Assembly: GCF_030286555.1 (NCBI RefSeq)
Contig: NZ_JASVWF010000002.1
Span: 1,054,001-1,118,000 of the forward strand
DNA from: Actinomycetospora termitidis
Lineage (GTDB): Bacteria > Actinomycetota > Actinomycetes > Mycobacteriales > Pseudonocardiaceae
Length of the DNA: 64,000 nucleotides
Direction of reading: 5' to 3'
Below are positions 30,072 to 38,789 of this stretch, piece by piece; position 1 is the first letter of the stretch; the number at the start of each line of letters is the position of its first letter. Below the pieces are notes generated by a model, which saw only the letters and a program-made list of their open reading frames with translations, made no database searches and was not told where the DNA came from. The position numbers and the translations under genes were made by a program.

Positions 30072-30767
30072 TCAGCAGTCGCGGGTCGCGTCCGGCGGGC
30101 GCAGCGTCGCGAACGGGTCGGTCACGCGCAGCCGGTGCTCGGAGAAGCGGAACAGGGCGGCGGGCCGGCCGCCGGACGGACCGGGAGCGGCGGTGGTGCC
30201 GGTCGGTACCAGGACGCCGCGCCGGGTGAGCACCCGCTGCAGGTTGGTCGCGGACACCCGGTGGCCCAGCGCGGCCGTGTAGAGCCCGCGCAGTTCCGAG
30301 ATCGAGAAGACCTCGGGGGCCAGGGCGAAGCCGATGTTGGTGTAGGAGAGCTTGGCCCGCAGCCGGTCCAGGCCGACCCGCGTGATCTCGCCGTGGTCGA
30401 ACGCCGTCTCCGGCAGGGCGTCCACCGGGTGCCAGGCCGTGTCGTCCGGGACCGCGGGGTCGGCGTCGCTGGGCACCAACCCGAGGAACGCGGTCGCGAC
30501 GCGGCGCGGGGCCGGGCCGCGGTGCGGGTCGGAGAACACCGACAGCTGCTCGACGTGCGCGACCTCGGCCAGGTCGACCTTCTCCGCCAGGTGCCGGCGC
30601 ACCGACACCTCGACGTCCTCGGTCGCGCCGAGCCGCCCGCCCGGGAGCGCCCACCGGCCCTCGTGCGGCTCGCGCGCGCGTCGCCAGAGCAGCACCTCGG
30701 GGGAGCTGGGCGACATCCGCAGCACGACGGCCAGCACGTCGTGGGCGATCAGGCCCTCGGCCTCCAC
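30072..30767 (-). CDS. nrtR: NrtR-like transcriptional regulator of NAD synthesis (Nudix-related)
   Basis: A 231-residue protein: a Nudix-like domain ([39 protein letters not shown]) followed by a winged helix ([30 protein letters not shown]). The Nudix box has lost its catalytic REXXEE (RHLAEK), so it should bind rather than hydrolyse ADP-ribose or a similar ligand, as known for NrtR. It is divergent from nadABC with a good palindrome between, which is the classical NrtR arrangement (Rv1593c-nadA in M. tuberculosis). GTG 30767 fits a leaderless start behind TACCGT; GTG 30776 is the alternative. Confidence 0.85.
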   Translation of the reverse strand: MEAEGLIAHDVLAVVLRMSPSSPEVLLWRRAREPHEGRWALPGGRLGATEDVEVSVRRHLAEKVDLAEVAHVEQLSVFSDPHRGPAPRRVATAFLGLVPSDADPAVPDDTAWHPVDALPETAFDHGEITRVGLDRLRAKLSYTNIGFALAPEVFSISELRGLYTAALGHRVSATNLQRVLTRRGVLVPTGTTAAPGPSGGRPAALFRFSEHRLRVTDPFATLRPPDATRDC

Positions 30768-30851
30768 GCCACTCACGGTAGCGGTCGGTGACGGGTGCTC
30801 CGGCGACCGTGGTCACGGACACCGGTGCTGGCGCCCGGACGGCACGCCGCG

Positions 30852-30857
30852 TACGGT
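30852..30857 (+). promoter_or_regulatory. Probable -10 box (TACGGT) of the nad operon
   Basis: TACGGT would place the transcription start at about 30864, directly against the inverted repeat at 30865-30887. Confidence 0.4.
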
Positions 30858-30864
30858 CGGCGGT

Positions 30865-30887
30865 GTTTTCGACCAACAGGCGAAAAC
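30865..30887. promoter_or_regulatory. Candidate NrtR operator: GTTTTCG-N9-CGAAAAC
   Basis: A perfect 7-bp inverted repeat with a 9-nt centre. Its A/T-rich arms stand out in a 73% G+C region. It lies between nrtR and nadA, just downstream of the nadA -10, where binding would block initiation. The operator sequence for this lineage is not known to me, so assignment to NrtR is by position. Confidence 0.65.
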
Positions 30888-30954
30888 CTCGACCACTGTT
30901 CCGGGCCCTTCCCGACGACGGGGAGGGGGCGACCCCGGGGGAGGACCACCGGTC

Positions 30955-31992
30955 ATGACCGTCACCGATCTCGCCGCGCACCAGCCGCCCACGGACCTCG
31001 TCGAGCCCCGCTCGCTGTCCGACGAGGCCGACGTCGAGGCCTGGGCCGCGCAGGTCCGGGAACTGGCCCGTGCCCGCGACGCCGTCGTGCTCGCGCACAA
31101 CTACCAGCGTCCGGAGATCCAGGACGTCGCCGACCACACCGGCGACTCGCTCGCGCTCTCCCGGATCGCGGCCGCGTCCGACGCCTCGACGATCGTGTTC
31201 TGCGGCGTCCACTTCATGGCCGAGACCGCGAAGATCCTCGCGCCGGAGAAGACGGTGCTCATCCCCGACGCCCGTGCCGGCTGCTCGCTCGCGGACTCGA
31301 TCACCGCCGACGAGCTGCGCGAGTGGAAGGCCGAGCACCCGGGCGCGGTCGTCGTCAGCTACGTCAACACGACGGCGGCCGTGAAGGCCGAGACCGACGT
31401 CTGCTGCACGTCGTCGAACGCGGTCGAGGTGGTGGTCTCGATCCCGGCCGACCGCGAGGTCGTGTTCCTGCCCGACCAGTTCCTCGGGGCGCACGTCCGC
31501 CGCGAGACCGGCCGGACGAACCTCCACGTCTGGGCCGGCGAGTGCCACGTCCACGCAGGTATCAACGGCGCGGAGCTCACCGCGCGCGCCCAGGCCGACC
31601 CGGACGCCGACCTGTTCGTCCACCCCGAGTGCGGGTGCGCCACCTCGGCGCTCTACCTGGCCGGCGAGGGCGCGGTGCCCGCCGAGCAGGTCCACATCCT
31701 CTCGACCGGCGGGATGCTGGACGCCGCGAAGAACACCACGAAGTCCTCCGTGCTCGTCGCGACCGAGGTCGGCATGCTCCACCAGCTCCGCCGCGCCAAC
31801 CCGGCGGTCGACTTCCGCCCGGTGAACGAGCGCGCGGCCTGCGGCTACATGAAGATGATCACGCCGGGGGCGCTGCTGCGGTCGCTGCAGGAGGGGCGCG
31901 ACGAGGTCCTCGTCGACCCCGCCACAGCGGAGCGGGCCCGTGCGTCCGTGCAGCGGATGATCGAGATCGGGCAGCCCGGGGGTGGGGAGTGA
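30955..31992 (+). CDS. nadA: Quinolinate synthase A
   Basis: A 345-residue [4Fe-4S] enzyme condensing iminoaspartate with DHAP to quinolinate in de novo NAD synthesis. The three cluster cysteines lie in [19 protein letters not shown]-type context, [11 protein letters not shown] and [14 protein letters not shown]; also [21 protein letters not shown] at the N-terminus. ATG is preceded by GGGGGAGGA. The stop overlaps nadB by 4 nt. The about 90-nt leader includes the candidate NrtR operator and one copy of the CCCGACGACGGG 12-mer. Confidence 0.95.
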   Translation: MTVTDLAAHQPPTDLVEPRSLSDEADVEAWAAQVRELARARDAVVLAHNYQRPEIQDVADHTGDSLALSRIAAASDASTIVFCGVHFMAETAKILAPEKTVLIPDARAGCSLADSITADELREWKAEHPGAVVVSYVNTTAAVKAETDVCCTSSNAVEVVVSIPADREVVFLPDQFLGAHVRRETGRTNLHVWAGECHVHAGINGAELTARAQADPDADLFVHPECGCATSALYLAGEGAVPAEQVHILSTGGMLDAAKNTTKSSVLVATEVGMLHQLRRANPAVDFRPVNERAACGYMKMITPGALLRSLQEGRDEVLVDPATAERARASVQRMIEIGQPGGGE

Positions 31993-33608
31993 GCACCCCG
32001 GACGCGGAGCGGAGCGGAGCCGGACCATCGGTGTGGGGTGCGGCCGCCGACCTCGTCGTCGTCGGGTCCGGGGTCGCCGGGCTCTCGGCGGCGTCGGAGG
32101 CGTCGCGGCGCGGCCTGCGGGTCGTCGTCGTGACCAAGGACGTGCCCGCCGAGGGGTCCACCCGCTGGGCGCAGGGCGGCATCGCCGTCGTGCTGGGTGA
32201 CATCGCCGGGGACACCGTCGACGCGCACGTCGCGGACACGCTGACGGCGGGCGGCGGGCTGGTCGACGCGGCCGCGACCGCCGACATCCTCGGCGCGGGC
32301 CGGGACGCGGTGAGCGACCTGCGCTCGCGCGGCGCGCTGTTCGACGCGTCCGGGGTCCGGCTCGCCCGGACCCGCGAGGGCGGGCACGGCACCACCCGGG
32401 TGATCCACGCCGGCGGCGACGCGACCGGCGCGGAGGTCGAGCGGGCCCTGCTCGCCGCGCTGCCCGGCGAGGTGACGGTGCTCGCGCACCACACGGCCGT
32501 GGCCGTGTGCCGGGACCGCGGACGGGTCGGCGGGCTCGAGGTGGTCGACGACGCCGGGCGCCTCGGTGTCGTGGCCGCCCCGGCGGTCCTGCTCGCGACC
32601 GGCGGCATCGGCGGGCTCTACGAGACGACCACCAACCCGGCCGTGGCCACCGCGGACGGCTGGTCGCTCGCCCTGCGTGCCGGGGCGGCGCTGGCCGACG
32701 TCGAGTTCGTGCAGTTCCACCCGACCGCACTCTTCGTCCCCGGGCTCGTCGGGCGGGCGCCGCTCGTGACGGAGGCCCTGCGCGGGGAGGGGGCGCACCT
32801 CGTCGAGCTCTCCGGCCGGGGCGTCATGGACGACGTCGACCCGCGGGGCGACCTCGCCCCGCGCGACGTCGTCGCGGGCGCCATCACCGCGGTGCTCGCC
32901 CGCACCGGGGCCCCGCACGTCCTCCTCGACGCCAGCGGGGTGCCCGACGTCCGGCGGCGCTTCCCGACGGTGGCCGCCTCCTGCGACGCGATCGGGGTCG
33001 ACCTGGCCCGGGAGCCGATCCCGGTCCGCCCGGCGCAGCACTACGCGTGCGGCGGCGTCGTCACCGACACGACGGGCCGGACCGGGGTGCCGGGCCTGTG
33101 GGCGGCCGGTGAGGTCGCCCGCACCGGCCTGCACGGGGCGAACCGGCTGGCGTCGAACAGCCTGCTCGAGGGCCTCGTCGTGGGCCGGCGGGCCGGGGCG
33201 GACGTCGCCACGGCGCTCGCGGGGCCGCGGGTCGTCACCGAGCCGGCCACACCCGTCGTCGGGAAGGCCCCGGCGGCGGACCGGACGGTGCTGCAGCGGG
33301 CGATGAGCCGGGGCGCCGCGGTCGGGCGCGACGCGGCCGGACTCGCCGCGACCTCCGACCTCGTCGAGGCGTCGACGGTGGTCCGGGCGCTGGACACCCG
33401 GGACGCCGTCGAGGACGCCGCCCTCACCCTGGCCGCCGCCGCGGTGCTGGCCGCCGCGGGGTCACGGACCGAGTCCCGCGGGTGCCACCTGCGGTCGGAC
33501 TTCCCGCGCCGCGACGACCGGTGGCAGGGCGCCTCGACCGCGGTGACCCTCGTCGACGACCACCTGGTGCTCGCCACGCTCGACCTCGCACTCGGAGGTG
33601 CCGCATGA
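31989..33608 (+). CDS. nadB: L-aspartate oxidase
   Basis: A 539-residue flavoenzyme oxidising L-aspartate to iminoaspartate for NadA. It has the FAD-binding [20 protein letters not shown] near residue 25, [39 protein letters not shown], and the C-terminal [21 protein letters not shown]. Length fits NadB. The start GTG overlaps the nadA stop (GTGA) and the stop overlaps nadC (ATGA). NadB and NadA are expected to channel the unstable iminoaspartate. Confidence 0.95.
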   Translation: MSTPDAERSGAGPSVWGAAADLVVVGSGVAGLSAASEASRRGLRVVVVTKDVPAEGSTRWAQGGIAVVLGDIAGDTVDAHVADTLTAGGGLVDAAATADILGAGRDAVSDLRSRGALFDASGVRLARTREGGHGTTRVIHAGGDATGAEVERALLAALPGEVTVLAHHTAVAVCRDRGRVGGLEVVDDAGRLGVVAAPAVLLATGGIGGLYETTTNPAVATADGWSLALRAGAALADVEFVQFHPTALFVPGLVGRAPLVTEALRGEGAHLVELSGRGVMDDVDPRGDLAPRDVVAGAITAVLARTGAPHVLLDASGVPDVRRRFPTVAASCDAIGVDLAREPIPVRPAQHYACGGVVTDTTGRTGVPGLWAAGEVARTGLHGANRLASNSLLEGLVVGRRAGADVATALAGPRVVTEPATPVVGKAPAADRTVLQRAMSRGAAVGRDAAGLAATSDLVEASTVVRALDTRDAVEDAALTLAAAAVLAAAGSRTESRGCHLRSDFPRRDDRWQGASTAVTLVDDHLVLATLDLALGGAA

Positions 33609-34477
33609 CCGCCGTTCTCCTCCCCGACGGCCTCGACGCCACCGAGATCGACGCCGTCGTCGACCGCGCCCTCGACGAGGACCTCCGCGACGGGCCCGAC
33701 CGGACGACGGCCGCGTGCGTTCCGGCCGGGACGGTCGCGGTGGGGGAGTTCCGGACGCGGCCCTCGGGCACGCTGGCGGGCGTCGGCGTCGCGGTGCGGG
33801 TGCTGGAGAAGGTGTGCGGTCCGGAGCTGGAGGTCCTCTCCGCGCTCGACGACGGGTCGCGGCTCGCGCCCGGGGAGGTCGCGCTCGCCGTGCGGGCGCC
33901 CCTGTCGACCCTGCTCACCGCCGAGCGCACGGCACTGAACCTGCTGTGCCAGCTCTCCGGGGTCGCCACCGCCACGAGCGCGTGGGTGGACGCCGTGGCC
34001 GGCACGCGAGCCCGCATCCGGGACACCCGCAAGACCGTCCCCGGGCTGCGGGCGCTGCAGAAGTACGCGGTGCGCTGCGGGGGCGGGGTCAACCACCGGA
34101 TGTCCCTGGGCGACGCGCTGCTGATCAAGGACAACCACGTCGCCGCCGCCGGGTCGGTGTCCGCCGCGGTGCACGCGGCGCGGACGGCCGCCCCGGAACT
34201 GTCCTGCGAGCTGGAGGTCGACTCGTTCGACCAGCTCGACGAGGCCCTGGGGCTCGGCCTGGAGCTGATCCTGCTGGACAACTTCTCCGCGGCCGACTGC
34301 GTCGAGGCGGTCCGCCGACGGGACGCGGCGGCCCCGTCGACCGGGCTGGAGGCCAGCGGCGGGCTGACGATCGACACCGCCGCGGCCTACGGGGCCGCCG
34401 GCGTCGACTTCCTGGCGGTCGGCGGGTTGACCCACTCGTCCCCGGCGCTGGACCTGGGGTTGGACCTGCGCGCGTGA
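33605..34477 (+). CDS. nadC: Nicotinate-nucleotide pyrophosphorylase (quinolinate phosphoribosyltransferase)
   Basis: A 290-residue type II phosphoribosyltransferase making nicotinate mononucleotide from quinolinate and PRPP. It shows DEDLRDGPDRTTAACVP, ERTALNLLCQLSGVATATSAW, RIRDTRKTVPGLRALQKYAVRCGGGVNHR, LIKDNHV and ELEVDSFDQLDEAL. It is third in the nad operon, overlapping nadB and the downstream Nudix gene by 4 nt each. Confidence 0.96.
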   Translation: MTAVLLPDGLDATEIDAVVDRALDEDLRDGPDRTTAACVPAGTVAVGEFRTRPSGTLAGVGVAVRVLEKVCGPELEVLSALDDGSRLAPGEVALAVRAPLSTLLTAERTALNLLCQLSGVATATSAWVDAVAGTRARIRDTRKTVPGLRALQKYAVRCGGGVNHRMSLGDALLIKDNHVAAAGSVSAAVHAARTAAPELSCELEVDSFDQLDEALGLGLELILLDNFSAADCVEAVRRRDAAAPSTGLEASGGLTIDTAAAYGAAGVDFLAVGGLTHSSPALDLGLDLRA

Positions 34478-34947
34478 CGATCCCGGTCCCGGACGAGCGC
34501 GGGGCCCTCCGACGGACGCGCCCGGACGAGCTGCGCTGGCGCCCGAGTGCCTACGCGATCGTCCTGCGGGCCGAGGAGATCCTCCTGCTGCCCTATCTGG
34601 ACGGCGTGGACCTGCCGGGCGGCGGGATCGAGTTCGGCGAGTCGCTGGAGGCGGGGCTGTTGCGCGAGCTGAAGGAGGAGACCGACCTGGACGGGTACGA
34701 CCCCGTCCTGGTCGGCGCCGCGTCCTCGTACTTCCGGTTCGACGACGACTGCGTCCAGTCCGTGATGCTCTACTACCGAGTCCTGGTCCACCCGGGGCAG
34801 CCGAGCGCGGCCAACCTGAGCGATGCGGAGCGGGACACGACCGGGCTCGCGCAGTGGCACCCGGTCGCCGACCTGCCGGACCTCCACCTGCCGTCGACGG
34901 TGGACTGGCGCGCGTACGTCCCCGCGGCCCGGGAGCTGTCCCGGTGA
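34474..34947 (+). CDS. NUDIX hydrolase
   Basis: A 157-residue Nudix enzyme with an intact box GIEFGESLEAGLLRELKEETDL (GX5EX7REUXEEXGU), so likely catalytic, unlike the NrtR domain nearby. The GTG overlaps the nadC stop. Placement inside the nad operon suggests a dinucleotide or nucleotide-sugar substrate such as NADH, ADP-ribose or a damaged cofactor; that is inference. GTGA overlap with the downstream oxidase gene keeps it in the operon. Confidence 0.9.
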   Translation: MTIPVPDERGALRRTRPDELRWRPSAYAIVLRAEEILLLPYLDGVDLPGGGIEFGESLEAGLLRELKEETDLDGYDPVLVGAASSYFRFDDDCVQSVMLYYRVLVHPGQPSAANLSDAERDTTGLAQWHPVADLPDLHLPSTVDWRAYVPAARELSR

Positions 34948-36050
34948 CCACCACGGCCGGCGCCGTGATCGTCGGCGGCGGGATCGCCGGCATGTCGGTG
35001 GCGGCGGAGCTGGCCGCGCTCGGCGTCGAGCAGCCGGTCCTGCTCGAGGCCGAGCGCGAGCTCGCCCACCACACCACCGGCCGCTCCGCGGCGAGCTACA
35101 TCCCTGGGCACGGCTCCAGGCCGATGCGGGCGCTGGTCGCCGCCAGCCGCGACCGCTTCGACCGACTCGCCGACGAGGCGGGCCACCCCTTCCTGCGGCC
35201 GCGGCCGGTGCTGCACGTCGCGACGACGCCGGACGAGGAGCGGGTGCTGCGCTCCGATCTCCTCGCGCTCGCGGAGGTCACGGAGCTCTCGCCGGCCGAG
35301 GCCGTCCGCCGGTGGCCGGCCCTCCGGCCGGACGTGGTGCTGGGCGCGGGCGTCGTCGAGGACGCCCACGACGCCGACCCGATCGGCCTCCACCAGCACT
35401 ACCGGCAACGCTTCCGGGCCGCGGGCGGGGAGATCCGCACGTCCGCACCCGTCGTCGGGATGACGACGACGGCGACCGGGTGGCACCTCGACCTCCCCGA
35501 CGACGGCCTCGACACCGACCTCGTCGTCCTCGCCGCAGGTGCCTGGACCGACCGGCTGCTCGCGCTCGCCGGGGCGCCACCCCTGGGGCTTCGGGCGATG
35601 CGCCGCACGATCGCGATCGTGCGGGCGGAGGTCCGGGCGGACGACCCGTTCGCCGTCGGGGTCGGCGAGACCTGGTACGCGAAGCCGGAGGGGCAGTACC
35701 TCCTGGTCAGTCCCTCCGAGGAGACCCCGCAGGAGCCCGGGGACGCCCGCGCGGACGAGCTCGACGTCGCCCTCGCGATCGAACGGGTCAACGCCGTCAC
35801 CACGCTCGGCATCCGCTCGGTGGTCATCAGCTGGGCGGGGCAGCGGACCTTCGCTCCCGACCGGACGCTCGTCGTCGGCACGCGGGCCCCTGGGCTCGCC
35901 GTCGTGGCCGGGCAGGGCGGGTCCGGCATCGAGACCGCACCCGCAGCGGCGGCCCTCGCCGCGGCCGTGCTGCTCGAGCGATCCATCCCCGGCGACCTGC
36001 GACGACACGGTGTCGAGGCCGCCGCGTACGCCCCGGAGCGGCTCCTCTAG
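34944..36050 (+). CDS. FAD-dependent oxidoreductase (DAO / glycine oxidase-like)
   Basis: A 368-residue D-amino-acid-oxidase-fold flavoprotein. AVIVGGGIAGMSVAAELAALG at the N-terminus binds FAD, and VVAGQGGSGIETAPAAAALAAAVLL near the C-terminus is the second FAD contact. The HHTTGRSAASYIPGHG segment resembles dehydrogenases annotated as glycine oxidase or D-arginine dehydrogenase. It follows the Nudix gene by GTGA overlap. A role feeding imino acids or clearing D-amino acids next to aspartate oxidase is possible but unproven. Confidence 0.85.
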   Translation: MTTTAGAVIVGGGIAGMSVAAELAALGVEQPVLLEAERELAHHTTGRSAASYIPGHGSRPMRALVAASRDRFDRLADEAGHPFLRPRPVLHVATTPDEERVLRSDLLALAEVTELSPAEAVRRWPALRPDVVLGAGVVEDAHDADPIGLHQHYRQRFRAAGGEIRTSAPVVGMTTTATGWHLDLPDDGLDTDLVVLAAGAWTDRLLALAGAPPLGLRAMRRTIAIVRAEVRADDPFAVGVGETWYAKPEGQYLLVSPSEETPQEPGDARADELDVALAIERVNAVTTLGIRSVVISWAGQRTFAPDRTLVVGTRAPGLAVVAGQGGSGIETAPAAAALAAAVLLERSIPGDLRRHGVEAAAYAPERLL

Positions 36051-36053
36051 CCT
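36048..36053 (+). promoter_or_regulatory. -10 box TAGCCT overlapping the oxidase stop
   Basis: TAGCCT shares TAG with the preceding stop codon and ends 7 nt before the ATG of the first GH12 gene. This leaderless pattern would separate the glycosidase from the nad operon. Confidence 0.45.
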
Positions 36054-36060
36054 CCCCCGT

Positions 36061-36996
36061 ATGGGTCAGTCCCGAGGGGCCAGCTCCGCTCCGCTGCGTG
36101 GTCGCCATCGGCGCCTGGTCGTGGCTGCCGCCGTCGTGCTCCTCGCCCTCCTCACGGCGTGCGCGGGCCCCCAGGAGACCGTCCCGCCGATCACGGTCGC
36201 TCCGGGTGAGGCGCAGAACGTGGCCGGCGCCGCGCCGCTGCCGGCCCCGCTCCCCGCGCTGCCCAGCGCGGTCCCGGTCGTCCCGAAGGTGCTCGCGCCG
36301 CTGTCGGCGATCGGGAGCCGGAACGGCCCGCGGATCTGCGAGAAGTTCCGCTCCGCCCCCGTCGCGGGTGGCCGGTTCGAGGTGCAGAACAACGCGTGGG
36401 GCGCGGAGACACCGCAGTGCACCACCGCCTTCGACACCGGCTTCAGCGTGCAGGCGAACCACGCCAAGGACTCCGGGCCCGCCGCCTACCCGAGCATCGT
36501 CTGGGGCTGCAACCACGGGACCTGCACACGCGGGACGCCGTTCCCCCGGCCGCTGTCCGACCTCGGGGACGTCCGCTCCAGCTGGGCGGTCAGCGTCCCC
36601 GACCGCGGCCGCTACAACGCCGCCTACGACATCTGGCTCGACCCGACCCCGCGCCGCGACGGCGACAACACCGGCGCCGAGCTGATGATCTGGACGATCC
36701 GCGCCGGCGGCATCGACCCGATCGGCTCGAAGCGCGGATCGGTGGACCTGGGCGGGGCCGACTGGGACGTCTGGACCGGCGAGAACAACGGGGTGCCGGT
36801 CATCTCCTACGTCCGCAAGCAGTCCGTGCGGCAGGTGATCGACCTGCCGATCACCGACTTCGTGCGCGACGCGCAGCGCCAGGGCGTCGTGCAGCCGTCC
36901 TGGTACCTCACCAACCTCCAGGCGGGCTTCGAGCCGTGGGTCGGCGGCTCCGGTCTGTCCACGGACGCCTTCAACGCCACCCGCAACGGGGCCTGA
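36061..36996 (+). CDS. GH12 glycoside hydrolase, predicted lipoprotein
   Basis: A 311-residue exported protein. A signal peptide (RHRRLVVAAAVVLLALLTAC) with lipobox LTAC puts lipidated Cys34 at the mature N-terminus. After a Pro/Ala/Val linker the GH12 domain (about 95-311) shows FEVQNNAWGAETPQC, AYPSIVWGCNHGTC, YNAAYDIWLDP, the nucleophile Glu207 in AELMIW and the acid/base Glu291 in QAGFEPWVGG. GH12 enzymes cleave beta-1,4-glucan or xyloglucan. Membrane anchoring by lipidation is unusual for the family. Tandem with a second GH12. Confidence 0.88.
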   Translation: MGQSRGASSAPLRGRHRRLVVAAAVVLLALLTACAGPQETVPPITVAPGEAQNVAGAAPLPAPLPALPSAVPVVPKVLAPLSAIGSRNGPRICEKFRSAPVAGGRFEVQNNAWGAETPQCTTAFDTGFSVQANHAKDSGPAAYPSIVWGCNHGTCTRGTPFPRPLSDLGDVRSSWAVSVPDRGRYNAAYDIWLDPTPRRDGDNTGAELMIWTIRAGGIDPIGSKRGSVDLGGADWDVWTGENNGVPVISYVRKQSVRQVIDLPITDFVRDAQRQGVVQPSWYLTNLQAGFEPWVGGSGLSTDAFNATRNGA

Positions 36997-37075
36997 TCCT
37001 GTCACTCGTGTGGGTGTTCACGTCCCCACCGACTGCTCGAACGACTGACGTCACCTAGCGCTTCCCCCTGCGCCG

Positions 37076-37085
37076 AACGTACGTT
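37076..37085. promoter_or_regulatory. Palindrome AACGTACGTT before the second GH12 gene
   Basis: A perfect 10-bp palindrome, flanked by CG on the left and TCG on the right, lies 39 nt before the ATG. It is A/T-richer than its surroundings and is a candidate operator. Confidence 0.35.
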
Positions 37086-37123
37086 TCGCCGCGCTGAACG
37101 GTCCAACGGGGAGGACGGCGCGG

Positions 37124-38290
37124 ATGAACGGTCGGTGGGCGGCGGCGAACGAGACGCCCGAGGATTCCCGACGACGGGTCGGGCGGCACCGTCGGCCCGG
37201 GGTCGGCCGGCGTGCGCCGGCCGGGACCGTGCCACGGCACGGCCGCGGGGCGAACCGCCGGACCGACGCGGTGCGGGCGGTCGGTGGCGGGCTCGCGCTC
37301 GTCGCGTTGGCCGTCGTGACCGGCCTGCCGCACGGGGCGGCGACGGCCGACCCGCGCCCGGCCACGGTCGCCGTCACGACCACGAGCACGCTCGAGCCCG
37401 CGGCGCCGTCCGAGTCCATCGCGTCACCCGAGCCCGTCGCACCGACCGGGACCACCGAGCCGTCGGCACCCGAGGAGACGACCACTCCGGAGACGACCAC
37501 TCCGGAGACGACCACTCCGGAGACGAGCTCCCCGGAGACCGTCGCCACGGACACGCCCGCCACCACGGCCGGTGCGCCCCAGCGCGCCGAGGAGAAGAAG
37601 GTCTGCGAGAAGTTCGGCTCCACGCCCGTCGCGGGCGGGCGCTACGAGGTGCAGAACTCGCTGTGGGGCGCGAGCACCTCGCAGTGCATCGTCGCCTACG
37701 ACGGCCCGTCCGCCGGCCCGACCGGCGCGAGCGCGGCCTTCCGGGTCGAGGCCAAGCACCGCAACGACAGCGGGCCGGCGTCGTACCCGTCCATCGTCTA
37801 CGGCTGCAACTACGGCAACTGCACGAAGGGCACCCCGTTCCCCCGGCCGATCGCCGATCTCGGAGACCTGCGGTCGTCCTGGAGCGTCAAGACCCCGACG
37901 TCCGGGGACTACAACGTCGCCTACGACATCTGGCTCGACCCGACCGCCCGCAAGGAGGGCCGCCCGACCGGTCTCGAGCTGATGATCTGGCTCAAGCACA
38001 CCGACCGTGTCCAGCCGATCGGCGACAAGGTCGGCACCACGACGCTCGACGGCGTCGGCTACGACGTGTGGCTCGGTAAGGCCGACCTGCCGACGATCTC
38101 CTACGTCCGCCAGCAGCAGACCACCGAGGTCAAGGACCTGAACATCTCGACCTTCGTGGCCGACGCCCAGAAGCGCGGCCAGGCGAAGCAGGGTTGGTAC
38201 CTCACCAGCGTGCAGGCCGGGTTCGAGCCCTGGATCGGCGGCGACGGCCTCGAGACGACGTCCTACTCCGTGACCCGCAACGGTCAGTAG
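37124..38290 (+). CDS. GH12 glycoside hydrolase with Thr/Pro-rich linker
   Basis: A 388-residue exported protein. A long basic N-terminus precedes the hydrophobic signal segment AVGGGLALVALAVVTGLPHGAATA, with no lipobox, so the product is probably released or weakly retained. A Thr/Pro/Glu-rich linker with repeated PETTT follows (about 85-150). The GH12 domain (about 158-388) shows VQNSLWGASTSQC, YPSIVYGCNYGNC, nucleophile Glu285 in ELMIW and acid/base Glu368 in GFEPWIGG. It is a paralogue of the lipoprotein GH12 upstream, with a GGGGAGGA ribosome-binding site. Its 3-prime end overlaps the convergent S4 gene by 7 bp. Confidence 0.88.
   Translation: MNGRWAAANETPEDSRRRVGRHRRPGVGRRAPAGTVPRHGRGANRRTDAVRAVGGGLALVALAVVTGLPHGAATADPRPATVAVTTTSTLEPAAPSESIASPEPVAPTGTTEPSAPEETTTPETTTPETTTPETSSPETVATDTPATTAGAPQRAEEKKVCEKFGSTPVAGGRYEVQNSLWGASTSQCIVAYDGPSAGPTGASAAFRVEAKHRNDSGPASYPSIVYGCNYGNCTKGTPFPRPIADLGDLRSSWSVKTPTSGDYNVAYDIWLDPTARKEGRPTGLELMIWLKHTDRVQPIGDKVGTTTLDGVGYDVWLGKADLPTISYVRQQQTTEVKDLNISTFVADAQKRGQAKQGWYLTSVQAGFEPWIGGDGLETTSYSVTRNGQ
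37475..37534 (+). repeat. 15-bp tandem repeat in the GH12 linker
   Basis: Three exact copies of GAGACGACCACTCCG (37475-37519) and a diverged fourth encode the ETTTP linker repeats. This is a coding minisatellite and could vary in copy number between strains. Confidence 0.85.
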
Positions 38291-38697
38291 GGCTCGTCCT
38301 CCGGCACGTCGTGCTCCACCCCGTGCAGCAGCGAGGCCCGCTCGAAGGCCTCCATGCGGCGCCGGTCGCGCTTGGTCGGGCGGCCGGCGCCGCGCTCGCG
38401 CTGCGCGACGGCGAGCGTGGTCTCCTTCGGCGGCGGGGGCGGCGTGTGGTCGACGTAGCAGGTCACGGCGACCGGGGCGCCGACCCGCTTCTCGATGACC
38501 GTCCCGACCTCCACCACCCGCGGGATGTCGTAGAGCCGGGTGCGGACGGTGTCGCCGGCGCGCACCGGGGTGGACGGCTTCGCCGGCTTGTCGTTGACGC
38601 GCACGTGTCCGCCCCGGCAGGCGGTCGCCGCGTCCGCCCGGGTCTTGCTCAGCCGGACCGCCCACAGCCAGCGGTCCACGCGCGTCGTCGAATCCAT
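38284..38697 (-). CDS. RNA-binding S4 domain protein (Hsp15-like)
   Basis: A 137-residue protein with an N-terminal S4 domain (TRVDRWLWAVRLSKTRADAATACRGGHVRVNDKPAKPSTPVRAGDTV), as in heat-shock protein 15, which binds free 50S subunits carrying stalled nascent chains. The C-terminus is basic (GRPTKRDRRRMEAFERA) and there is a poly-Pro run (HTPPPPPKE). ATG 38697 was chosen because homologues start with the DRWLWAVR segment. It is divergent from the first EAL gene. Confidence 0.88.
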   Translation of the reverse strand: MDSTTRVDRWLWAVRLSKTRADAATACRGGHVRVNDKPAKPSTPVRAGDTVRTRLYDIPRVVEVGTVIEKRVGAPVAVTCYVDHTPPPPPKETTLAVAQRERGAGRPTKRDRRRMEAFERASLLHGVEHDVPEDEPY

Positions 38698-38774
38698 ACC
38701 GCTCCCATTGTCACCGCATCCGGCGGCCCGTCCACCGGGTTCGCGATCGTCTCGCCGCCCTGCTCCGTCCGGCG

Positions 38775-38780
38775 TACCGT
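38775..38780 (+). promoter_or_regulatory. -10 box TACCGT before the first EAL gene
   Basis: TACCGT ends 9 nt before GTG 38790. The second EAL gene has the same hexamer at 40168-40173. Confidence 0.4.
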
Positions 38781-38789
38781 CGGTCATTC

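Noticed and set aside
37475-37534. Possible CRISPR-like repeats
   Set aside because: The 15-bp units are directly adjacent without spacers, in frame, and encode a Thr/Pro linker.
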